NCBI GenBank assembly: GCA_023014365.1
Contig: JAEBUN010000034.1
Location: 62,001 to 126,000, forward strand
From: Lepiota brunneoincarnata
Lineage: Eukaryota > Basidiomycota > Agaricomycetes > Agaricales > Agaricaceae
Reading direction: 5' to 3'
DNA: 64,000 nucleotides
Shown here: positions 19,902-30,115 of the stretch, piece after piece
Layout: each line of letters starts with the position of its first letter
Position numbering within the stretch: position 1 is the first letter of the stretch
Notes under the pieces: generated by a model
Database searches by the model: none
Seen by the model: the letters and a program-made list of their open reading frames with translations, nothing else
Told to the model about the DNA's origin: nothing
Translations under genes and position numbers: made by a program

Positions 19902-21540
19902 AGTAGAGATCGGCGGTACAACTTCTCTCGATACTGCAACTGCTAAACCGCTTGCTGTGCTCGCAGTTATAGAACTAGTAGGATCTTTTCGCTTTTGAGA
20001 GGTACTAGCGGTGATGAGGCCTTCAGAACCTTCTGGATGATTGAAATTCTAGGTAGTTCTCTGTTTTGGGGGGTTGACCTTCCTGAGACTGCTCTCGAAG
20101 GACGTTTTGGGTGACTTTACGGTCTTTGCTTGAACCTTTTTCTGCTTTGCAGGTGAAAGGTGGGCCAGTGTCCAAGTCTTTTGGTGTTTGTCTCGTGAAA
20201 TTCAACTGAAAACCCCCCTCATGGTGGGCTCCAGATGAAAAGGTGGAAACGTTCGTGGGTTTTAATATAGATAAATGGCTTGTTCTCACTAAGCTTAGTC
20301 GACATTTGATAAGCTTAAGTTAATACAAGTAGTATGAGATAGATAATGAACAGTTTCGTCTTTTAGGGTGTTCTGGGGGTGCATTCTGACAGCGAAATTC
20401 AAGAGAATAGTGTTTTTAGAGGTTAACAAACAGCCATTGAAGTTATCTTAGCCATACAGTGCAACAGTGAAAGGACAATCCCTGTCAATTCAAAGCGCGG
20501 GGTCTCTGGTCTCTGGTCTCTGGTCTCTGAACTCTGTTCTCTGTCTCTGTCTCTGTCTCTAGCACTCTGGAACTCTAAACTCTGGACTCTGTTCTCTGTC
20601 TCTGTGTCTGGGTTGGTCGACAACCAAAGAAATCACACTTAACGATGCACACTAAGTAGTCCTCTGAAACCGTTCTTAACCACGGCTCGCAGACTTGCAT
20701 GTGGAAGTGGGGGTGAGACCTCTTGCTTCTCCACAAACAAGCGCAACCGTATTTATATTGTTTAGATACATGCGAGAGATAGTAAATATGAAATAGAAAA
20801 CAATAAGCTTAATTGTTATAGGTACTGCAGAATATTTTGGAAGGTTCGGCAGCATTTCTACCTTGCCCTGGGTTATGGGTTTTTCTCTGATTGATGAATG
20901 GCAATCCAGCCAGACGTGTTCCGTGCTCATCTGCATTATTCTGCATCCACGCGAGCGCATTAAGCCTTCGGATCAATTATGATCGGAATGTATGGCGTAT
21001 GGACAATCCCTTGATCCGTTGTAATTAATCTCAGTCAGGCAATATGCCGAGGTGCCGGGACCCACAAAGCACTCATTAATTATGAGTCTTTGATATGTCT
21101 AGGGTTTTGGGCATCGGGCGTCGCCTCCCGAATGTTGGACGTTCCATTCCATGGTCCGGTCATCATTATTGGGCTCGCTATGGGCATAATACACCTGCGA
21201 CAGCCGCTATGTACATTCTTTAGGTTCCAACAAATCCGAGTTCATCAGAAAACTGCTCGTAAGGTCCCTGGATGCGACCGGAGTATACTCAATAGGCTAT
21301 GTAGAGTCCGGAATCCCTCCGGAGAGCATTCTGATAGCTTGGTTCACTAAGCTTAGTGATAATGAGCTGGTTTGAACCCTTCTGAGGCTCGAATATCCTC
21401 AGTTTGGTCAAACTGGCTACTATGGGACATAGTACCAATCCTCTATAGGGTTCTTTAATGATATAGCCAATGATTCTATGTAGAGAATCGTTCCAGAGTA
21501 CGGAATTCATGTATAGGCGTGAAATCGGCGTATCAGCGTT
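19902..21540 (-). mobile_element. Element E 5' leader and probable 5' LTR, borders unresolved
   Basis: This stretch lies upstream of the E Gag in the sense direction. It holds a short frame 20023-20289, a (tctctg)n-like simple repeat at about 20505-20605, and four copies of TAAGCTTA (20290, 20310, 20804, 21348). The partner 3' LTR is outside the window, so the LTR ends and target duplication cannot be fixed. I see no host gene here. Confidence 0.45.
20505..20610. repeat. Simple repeat of ggtctct / gtctctg units
   Basis: Imperfect tandem copies of tctctg and ctctggt run for about 100 bp with a few interruptions. The tract lies in the probable LTR or leader of element E. Confidence 0.8.
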
Positions 21541-21544
21541 TGAT

Positions 21545-22249
21545 TCAATGGTGTGTCATAATCAACTCAGCCTTCACCTTGTCAAGGGTAAGGCTCTTTC
21601 CTTGGCTGAGGAGGGATTGTTTGATGACATCCCAGACACTGGAAGAGGGGAGGGAAAGGAGTATATTGTGGATGAGAATGGTGTCTTCGAGCCTCTTGCC
21701 AGCTTTAACAATGCGACAGCGACAGCTCAAGAAGGCGCCAATATGTTCGGTCATGGAGGTACGTTCATCCCACTTCATAGTAAAGAGTTCTTGGTAGGAA
21801 TAATGAATGCTGACATCGCAGCATTGGTCCACATAGAATGTACAAAGTTTGTCCCACATCTCCTTGGACAACAGGACTTCGCCAATGTGTTCTTGCTTGC
21901 TGAACTTGATAGCACCTCTTATCAACCCCATCGCAGAAGCATCAAGCTTCTTCCAGGTAAGATAATCCTTCTTCACCTGCAACCATTCCTTGTAGATGGG
22001 TGAGTATGTCGTTAACAGCTTTGATTCATCACCAGTAGGAGGATCAGCAGGTGGCTTTGGGGGACAGTCCTCCAGTCCCTCAACATGGAACCAGAGTTGG
22101 CATGCTTGGAGCGCAGCTTTCATATTGTCTGACCATGCATAGTAGTTTTTGCCATCCAACTTGGCAAAGTGGACAGATGTCTCGGAAACGGAATCACTAG
22201 TGGGGCCCATAACCTGATGATTGGGTATTTGCACAGATGTATATCTCAA
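21545..22249 (-). pseudogene. Ty1/copia-type Gag fragment (UBN2-like)
   Basis: The 234-codon frame (in-frame ATG at 22210) reads the N-terminal Gag pattern of copia elements: FAKLDGKNYYAWSDNMKAAL, then a helical stretch with LTWKKLDASAMGLIRGAI and ELFTMKWDERTSMTEHIGAFLSC. The usual zinc knuckle, protease, integrase and RT do not follow on the left, so it is a truncated relic. A host-domesticated Gag cannot be excluded, but there is no evidence for one. Confidence 0.65.
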
Positions 22250-22273
22250 GACACAATATATAGATTTGGATCA

Positions 22274-22358
22274 CTGGGACCCAGTATAGAAAAACTATAA
22301 GCACACGTGAGGATACATCAAGGGTATGTACGCACCTGGGACCCAGTATAGAAAAACT
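22274..22358. repeat. Direct repeat pair of 23 bp
   Basis: The sequence ctgggacccagtatagaaaa and its next bases occur at 22274-22296 and again at 22336-22358, 62 bp apart. They sit just upstream of the copia Gag relic and may be a short tandem duplication. Confidence 0.7.
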
Positions 22359-22379
22359 GGCATCCACAGGTGCTCGGAC

Positions 22380-23609
22380 CACTACCTAAATATGACGAGA
22401 ATGTGTACAATTATTTACTAAGTAATGTAACTCGATCGTCGTTGCTAGCAGGAATATAAAAGAGTCCATAATGGAGTACCTACGGTGACCATGGGCAATA
22501 TGAAATAGCCAAGAAAACAATAAGGGACATTGAGCTGGACGGCTCGGTACTTCGACAATAGAGAGCGCCTTTTGTACCAAGACAAGATCCGAGGCTTTGC
22601 TCGCTTGTCAAACCTTAAACCCGTGTGCCGTTGCGACGCCGGTGACAGATGGCTGGCTGCCGAGACATCCTTCGGCCAAGAGGCAAAACATAAGAATTTC
22701 CAGGAGTTCATTTGCTGACGTATTCTTCTTTCTAACCCAGGCGGAAACCCAAATTTCGAAGCTGGCTAACTCCTTGTGACACTCTGGCATAGGCTTACTT
22801 TTACTTTCAGCCTCAACTCGGAGACCGTGGCGTATCGATTTACGCTGTGATTATACTTGCAAGACCGCTTGTAACCCCCAACACAGGCTTCACGCATGAT
22901 GATTGTAAGTCGAATCTCGGGCGATTTTACTCAATAGGGTCGTTATTGGCGAGGGATACCAAATGTACCTCTCACTGTTCCCTCCCCCAGCTTCGAACTC
23001 TGTATGTTTCCCACTGGTATCGTAGCTAGCAGAATGCTAAACACCCTCATACCCTTGAAAATAGGCGCGTGTAGAACACTATTGGGTGGGAGTTTGAACT
23101 ATGACGGAGTGGTGTATAGGAACGACGCAATCTGGCCGTTGTTCTTGTTATGTATGAACCTGAGGATGATGACATGGTCGGAAAGCAAGGGAATGATCAG
23201 AGCGAGTATAATATATACACACGGATTGTCATATACACGGATAGGAGCTACGGTCCTTAGAAGTTTGTCGGACTGTCGCTGCATCATGTGCTTCCAACTT
23301 GAAGCAACGTGACGTTCATACTGTAAGCTCATGCCTGGACATGCGAAAGATATACTCCTCTACGCCCGCAACTGTTACTACGCGGGTTAGCTCAGCGCGG
23401 AAACGATAGGTGCAACATTCACCAACGGCCCAAATGGCGGAGTTATAGACGGCTTGAGGGCTATCGGCGGCTGAATGAATATACGTTAGCAGTGAGCCTG
23501 ATATTCTGGATGTCCACATCAGGTAGGCCAATGACCAAAAAGGGAGCGTGGGAAGAGCACCAGATTTTGTTGAAAACCCAGCGTTGTGAATATTTAAACA
23601 CCGCAACTT
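22380..23609. other. Intergenic region without a recognisable gene
   Basis: Only short overlapping frames occur on both strands, none with a motif I recognise. The last 100-200 bp must hold the promoter of the COQ1-like gene; a tatttaaac at 23591 is close to the ATG (23610). Confidence 0.5.
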
Positions 23610-25068
23610 ATGCTGCGCTGGGCCTTGGCTCTCCGCACGCAGAGCACACTCGCCTCCAGAAGACGGCCAGATCCCTTTGCCCTCCTCGCACCCCAGCTCG
23701 CCTCGCTACGCACAGACCTCCTCGGACTCGTCGGCTCAGGGCACCCAGCCCTCACTGAACTCACTCAGTACTACTTCCACCATCCCTCCAAGCAGGTCAG
23801 ACCCCTCCTTGTCCTCCTGCTCTCCCACGCAACAAATGGCCTCGGCTCGAACTGGGACCTCAAACTCTGGGAATCGACACAACCCGGCGCAGGTGGTCGT
23901 CAGGACGAACTTGACGTCACACTCGCGCCACCTGATGTCCTCAACGACTTCAACCCCTACCTCCCTCACCACACCCGTACATTTCGTGAGCCGTATATCA
24001 TGAGACCAGAGCGTTCTCATCGGACACCCTACCCCCACCAACCAAAACAACTCCCGACAAAGCCACCACCTGCACTACACATCCCCACCACAATCCTCCC
24101 CACCCAGCTCCGCCTTGCCCAAATTGTAGAAATGATACATACAGCATCACTATTACACGATGATGTTATAGACGTCTCTGCCCTTCGACGTGGCGCTCCC
24201 TCTGCGCTCTCCCTCTTCGACAACAAACTCTCCGTTCTTGGCGGAAATTTCGTTTTAGGACGCGCATCGGCGGCGCTGGCGCGTCTGGGTGATCAGGAAG
24301 TGACACAATTGATTGCGAGTGTCATTTCAAATTTGGTCGAGGGCGAGATTTTGCAGATGAAGGATGTTGTAGGTTTGGATGATGTCAAGAAAAAAGCAGA
24401 GGGGGAAAGTAACAGTGGTAAACACCAGGACGCATGGAATATCTACCTACAAAAGACATACCTCAAAACGGCATCATTGATGGCCAAGGGGGCGCGGTCT
24501 GCTGTTGTGTTGGGTGGATGTGTGCAAGGTGAAATCTGGAAAGAGGTTGCTTATGCCTATGGGAGAAATCTCGGTCTTGCTTTCCAAGTGCGTCATAACT
24601 CTGTTTCCCCCCGCATCCCCCCCTCCGAGACTCTGATTCTGTCTGCGATATCCCACGTAGCTGGTTGATGATGTGCTAGATTATGAATCCGCCTCTGCCA
24701 CACTCGGTAAACCTGGAGGCGCGGATCTCCAACTAGGACTCGCGACCGCACCTGCCCTGTATGCGTGGGAGGAGTATCCAGAAATGGGTGAACTCATATC
24801 CCGGAAATTTGAGTCACCCGGAGACGTTGAAAAGGTATGTGATCCCCCCCCCCCCCCATTTTCCGATTATTGCATTTTTCTGACTTTTTTGTTTTTGTGG
24901 TGTAGGCCCGGGATCCTCGTACACAAGTCATCTGCCATACCGCGTACAAAACAACTGGCACTCGCATATTCCAATGAAGCCAAGGAGGTGCTGAAGGAAC
25001 TCCCTGAGAGCGAAGCTAGGGATGCTTTGGAGGTGTTGGCGGAGCGGGTGGTTGGGCGGAAGTCCTAG
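23610..25068 (+). CDS. COQ1: Trans-polyprenyl diphosphate synthase (ubiquinone side chain), with a one-base frameshift in exon 3
   Basis: The enzyme builds the polyprenyl tail of ubiquinone in mitochondria. The start at 23610 gives a basic, serine-rich N-terminus (MLRWALALRTQS) that fits import. Motifs: SKQVRPLLVLLLSH, first aspartate motif DDVID (residues 184-188), and second motif DDVLD (329-333). Exons: 23610-24587, 24661-24834, 24906-25068; introns of 73 and 71 bp are GT-AG. Exon 3 begins ARD, then the frame must move by one base (an extra C near 24915) to give LVHKSSAIPRTKQLA to the stop; uncorrected it ends after 23 codons. As COQ1 is normally a single essential gene, a sequencing or assembly indel is likely. 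Corrected length is about 437 residues. Confidence 0.9.
24588..24660 (+). other. Intron 1 of the COQ1-like gene
   Basis: The intron is GTGCGT...ACGTAG, 73 bp, in phase 0 between LGLAFQ and LVDDVLDYE. Joining restores the second aspartate-rich motif of the enzyme. Confidence 0.9.
24835..24905 (+). other. Intron 2 of the COQ1-like gene
   Basis: The intron is GTATGT...GTGTAG, 71 bp, with a long poly-C run just after the donor. The poly-C tract is inside the intron and does not explain the frame problem in exon 3. Confidence 0.85.
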
Positions 25069-26400
25069 ATAATTTTATAATTAAACTATCGGGTGATTAA
25101 CATTAAACCGCAGAGTCTACCAATTTATGGCTCTTGGAATAAAACTTCCTGAAGCGTGTTAGGGGCTTGCCCAAACAACGGGTACGCTCCGGCTTTTGCT
25201 ACTTACCACCTGATGGAAAATGCGTCGCGTTCTTGCAACCTAATGCGCCACACAAGAGAGTACAACCATCAAGCCTAAAGCGTTGATCGAGCCGACCCTA
25301 GATCTGTTCGGCGAGGAGGGAAAGTCAGGAATCAAACATCAATTTGGACTGGCCGAATCTGTATGTACCACGATGTTTGGATCTGTGTCCTGTTTTCCCG
25401 AAATCAAAGATGCCGAATCTTGTGCCGTCGCCCTTCTTCCGGAGGGGGAGGGGGGGGGACTACGCTGTATTCACTGTCGAAATTTGGTGCGGTATGGTCC
25501 AAACAATCGTTTTTGATTTCGAGGCAATAACAAGGCTGCTTCATCACCTCTCAGAATCCCGACTGTGCCGTACGATCCAACACTCAAAGGATTCCATATG
25601 AAGAGTTAATCTGTTTATGCAGTGATTAATCAGGAGACGGCCGGTGCATGGTATAAGGATTATGAGATGGGAGGGAGAGCAGGCTTACATCGCTGGTCAT
25701 TATGGAGCGGTGAGGGCCAGAATGGCTGGATCGTTTTAGCGAAGTGATGAAGATGGTTACTCATCTAGGATTTCTGTCTGGAGGGTGAGCTCTTCTCGCT
25801 ACGTCCGATATATGAGCTCATCGATCTTGCAGTCGCCATTGCTACTAGTAGGTTGCTGTTGAATATGAATGGAAACCCAGCGAGGCGAACACTTGATAAC
25901 TAGTACCGAGCATCCAGAAGACCGGTGTCGCACAGAGCTGGACATCCTGCAGAAACATGTGAATTCGGATTTATATATGTCAACCCGAGGGCATGGCAGC
26001 GAGCGGCTCATTGCTGCATCCGAACAGAGGGAGACACGACGTTGACGGACTGTAAAGGGAGGGAGTTTCTGGAGTTTACCACCACCCCGGAGGTGAGAGG
26101 AGGGGGAAAAGTGACCCCCGAGTACATACATTGAAGTGCTTGCGAGGAACCAGCAGGAAATAGTTGATATCAACCAAGGTTGTCTCCACGACACGAAGGG
26201 GACGATACACAGATGATTTTCATTTATGCTGATGACTACACCCGTCGTAGTAATGTGAATTGGGGACTCATAGGATGTTGAGGAGGTCGTAGGGTAGAAC
26301 CCGAGACACGTGTATATACGTACTCGGGGGGCGAACCCGTAGACGGGAATAAATTGAACTCCAATTAGCTCCCACGACTGTTTTTCTCCTTCGATGAGCC
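25069..26400. other. Intergenic region without a recognisable gene
   Basis: Contains the COQ1 3' flank. A 221-codon frame on the minus strand (25799-26464) has no recognisable domain, an irregular composition rich in Ser, Cys and Trp, and no paralogue in the window. I do not call it a gene. Confidence 0.45.
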
Positions 26401-27164
26401 ATGGACTCGCCATTTGCACAGGCAGAAGAACCACTCGCAAAGAACCAGAACCACAAAGCGACATACAAGAAGGAAAAGAAACAGGAAAATAAAGGGATTG
26501 TCTCCCAATCTATGGCGAAACACGCCTCTGCATTAATCTCCTTGGTCAACAGCGACGCGAGCAGGGGTCTAACGGAACTCGGCGGGGGGCTATCACAACA
26601 ACAACAAAGTGCGCAGAATGTACAGGCCAAGGCACTTGTGGGTAGTGATGGATACAGGGCAGATTGAAGCTGGCGAGCCGGAGCGGACGTTGAAGGAGGA
26701 GATTGCGAAGGTCGCGGGGCGGAAGGGGTTCACGGGTCGTGGAACGATTACACTGGATGGATGTATGTATGAGGTGATTTTTCATAAACAATCAAAAAAG
26801 TATGTCATATTAATGCCTTGGGAGATCGAGCCCCGTCCTAATCATGATTTTTGTTTAATGCCCTCCCCCTTAACTCCTCTCCGTCTGATCCATGGATTCC
26901 TCTGCATTGCAACGAACATAATCAAGGAAAAGGAAACGCAAAAATAGCGGTTGGATAATCCAGCCTGCTGATGAATTGACAGACATGTGGACCTATGAGG
27001 AGGTAGTGATACAAACGCGACTTGGCCCAGTGACAACAAGGGTTGAAGTACCACTGCGTCAAAAAACGGAACCCCCCAGGGATATATTGTTAAATGGAGG
27101 TAGTGGATACCCGGAACAAGAACCTGGATGCTCCAAAGGTCCGCGGAAAAGGCGAAGGAAGTAG
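26401..27164 (+). CDS. Hypothetical gene, exon structure unresolved
   Basis: Three short frames in a row look protein-like: 26401-26667 (Lys/Glu-rich, MDSPFAQAEEPLAKNQNHK), about 26651-26830 (MDTGQIEAGEPERTLKEEIA, with GRKGFTGRGTITLDGCMYEV) and 26950-27164 (DMWTYEEVVIQTRLGPVTTR, ending in a basic KGPRKRRRK tail). They are in different frames, so introns or indels must lie between. I cannot fix splice sites. The basic C-terminus could be a nuclear signal. No family is recognised. Confidence 0.3.
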
Positions 27165-27750
27165 TTCGAGTCGTGAGGGAGGAAGCGCTGCCTACACGCA
27201 CACTCCCTCCTCGCCGTTGTTCCGCCTCCCTGCCAATGCGCCCACATGCCCCGCAAGATCTGAAAGGCTGTCCTCACGCCTCCCACCCACACAATGCTCA
27301 TCTGCTTGTTTTTTTCGCTATTCGTTAGCTATCATATTCGTCTCCCTTCGTGACATACTGTCGACCTTCCTAAATAATTGTTCGGTACATCGTAGTATAA
27401 ATCGGATGCAAAAGCACTTGGACAGACTAGTCCCTGGATACCCCACGCTCGTTAGTCATTACCCTTCCTCTCTCCTTTAATCTCCCTGTCCCTACCCACA
27501 CTTTCTCAATTGTATCCTCCCTTTCTCTTCTAGATCCCATAAAAGATAAGATCTGTGCCGTCATTCTGCCAACTGTGTTCAGGTTCTTCTGTTACTTTCA
27601 TTGGCACTGTAACCAACAATTCCTCATATTACTGCCTGAGAATAAAGCCGCGAGTTGGATACGCATTAGAACTTGGAAATGGGCGATTTGCACGAGCGTC
27701 TTAAAGATTGCATGGTAAACAAACTTGTACAGAATGCTGTGCAATAAGAT
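27165..27750. other. Intergenic region, no gene seen
   Basis: This is pyrimidine-rich DNA between the hypothetical gene and the 3' end of the NACHT gene. No convincing frame occurs on either strand. Confidence 0.5.
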
Positions 27751-30115
27751 TCATATCATTATAAATAACCGCCAGTCATCTTTCTGTTGACTGGGAACAA
27801 ATCCAATCAGACATGTTCGCTCACCATCACCTATGAAAAACATATCTTCTAACTGAGGACTCTCTTTATTATCCTGGTCGAATCTCATGCCCTGATGCAA
27901 GGAAATGGGCACAACACTCCAAGCCTGGAGATGATTTAATGCCTTAAACATGAAAACAGGTAATTCACATACATCTTTGTCACCAAGAGGAAACACCGCT
28001 GGCCGCATAGGCCGCCCATATTTCCCCAGAAGGTCATGATCTGTCTTGCAATTTGGCACAAGCCTGATTAATCCACCGTCCTACCCAACGTAGCACCCGT
28101 CATGCATAGATACATCGGAAAAGTGTGACATGACTTACTCGTGAATAGAGCCAATTCACAAAATGTGAAAATATAAATGCTGGCACAAAACCCAGATGGC
28201 AGAAATGAAGCTGGCGAAGCTCAGCAACGAGGTTTGCTGTATGCCCATCATGTTGCTGAATCCAACACAAAAACCAGCCAATCTGGTTCATGCAGCTGCC
28301 AAAGATATCAAAGATTACATTGTCATTCTCTGGGTTCCCTGTGCTCCATTGCAGCTCTGGGGATGAAGCGCAGCACGCGTTCCTATCTAGCAGAATATTC
28401 CCTTCAATGCTGGCTCACAGAAACGAAGAATATGCGCCGCGCCCACCTTCTAATTCACAATGACGTTCAATGATGCGATTATACCACCGAATCAAACATA
28501 TTGAAATATCATAGCGGACTCGGTCCATGTCCAAGGCAAATTGTCCAGAACGGGCAGGATTTTTGAGAAAGTCTCCAAACGAGGCATGGTGAAATTTCAA
28601 GTATTGATCTCGAGCTTGAGAAGGAGGAGGAATTTCAGTTACCGAGTGTAGCCTTCTGAGACAACTGTAGAATTCACTCTGGCTCAGCCCAAAAAAGTTC
28701 GAGACACTGTGGGCTCTCATAGGGTGGATGGGGAAGAACACTATGAACCCAAGGATGAACTTGGTGGTAGAGAGTGTGTCTGTAGGAATATCGGAAAGGA
28801 TTCGGTGGTAGAGATGATCCAGTGCACCCAGGGGATTAGATACTCCAACCCGCCGGGAGCGGCTGATAACTTGCAGGCACTCCGCAAGTTGTGCATTAGG
28901 ATCGCCACGATCCTCATCACCAATGAATTTCGAAATAGTCGAGGCAAAGATGAACAATCCGGATGCTGTTTTCGCAAGCAGGCGGAACTGATCCTCTGAT
29001 GGCCAGGGTTTATCATCCTCAGTACCAATGGCATCCCAATATTGCCGTCGTATATTTCGAAACTCGTGCCGGAGAAAACAGCGGACATCCTCTTGAGCGT
29101 CGGGATCGTCGACGAGCAGTTCCTCACGTCCGCAACTGATCGTGAAATCGGACCTTTTAAGTAGAGCTTTCAGATGCCACTCTGGCCGACTGCAAATCAG
29201 CCACAGCAGGGGTGACTTGTTCGCCAGCCGTGAATGATCGTTGATAAGCTTGATGAACTCGCGCTGTGCGTCCTGGCCCTTGCATTCGTCAAGCCCATCC
29301 AAGATAATCAACGGTGGTTGCTTCACGCTAAATGACCGCCCCGACTTGAGTGCTGTTAAAGGTTCGATTATGAGCTGCATGAATTGAGAGCGCAAATCCT
29401 TCTCTAGAATAGTCGAATCGTTTGCAAGTATCTGTGCAATCAGGCGCTTGTATTCGGGGAATTTGACGGTAAGTTGGTAAGCGATGGTAGGGACGACGCG
29501 GAGAGGATCGTTACAGATGTTGGGTCCGGAGAAGAAGAAAGCGGCGCCGAGGCGATCAAGGTCTCTGGAATGCTCGGCAATGGATTGCGCGATTGCTGAC
29601 TTTCCAGTGCCGGCGGGACCCACGAGCCAGAGCATGTGCCAGCGACGATTCTCGTCAGTGAGCCAGGTGGTGATCCTTCTCCTGAGCTCCCTGCGAGTAC
29701 CAGGATGGCACCTTGGTGGTGGATATCGAGCGGAGGAGTCTACCTCTGCACCAGGAATTCTTCTCTTTTCAAGAAGTTCAATGGCTAGAACCAGGAGGTC
29801 AGAGATTTAAGAGCTGTGAAGTGGATTTGCCCACCAATCCTGCTATTCTCAAGGAGGTGCTCGGTCATGGTGGAATTGTTGATGACGACGTGGTGAGCGC
29901 CCGCCAGAAACCCATGGTTCTGCGGGTCTACGAGACACAGTGAGCGGGGCTTCTGATAGTCTGCTCGAGTGCATACGGGTGGGATTTGTGCTACTCTGCT
30001 CTTCAGGACTACGCCCGTCATCGTCTTCCAGCTTGGCTCCAGTGTTGGCGCTGGGCGCTAAAGCTTGCCCTTTCTTCCTACGCCTAGATGCGACATGCTT
30101 TTTGGAACGTTTCAT
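27751..30115 (-). CDS. NACHT-domain STAND NTPase
   Basis: Five exons splice cleanly: 30115-29977, 29927-29835, 29784-28447, 28386-28139, 28080-27751 (introns 49, 50, 60 and 58 bp, all GT-AG), giving 715 residues. The N-terminus is basic (MKRSKKHVASRRRKK), followed by a GAHHVVINNST segment and the IPGAEVDSSARYPPPRCHPG linker that precedes NACHT in many mushroom STAND proteins. Walker A is GPAGTGKS (133-140) and Walker B LIILDGLDE (236-244). The C-terminal half is helical, with no WD40 or ankyrin repeats. STAND proteins act in signalling and non-self recognition in fungi. The specific role here is unknown. A decayed relative lies at 34.1-34.7 kb. Confidence 0.88.

Noticed and set aside
24835..24905. 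Poly-C run as the cause of the COQ1 frame problem
   Set aside because: The run lies wholly inside the intron, so its length does not affect the reading frame. The shift is in exon 3.
25799..26464. 221-codon open frame on the minus strand
   Set aside because: No recognisable domain, irregular composition and no paralogue. It probably reflects low stop density.
28100..28446. Frame breaks at the NACHT C-terminus looked like a pseudogene
   Set aside because: Two short GT-AG introns (60 and 58 bp) restore one continuous frame, and two more at the N-terminus do the same, so the gene is intact.
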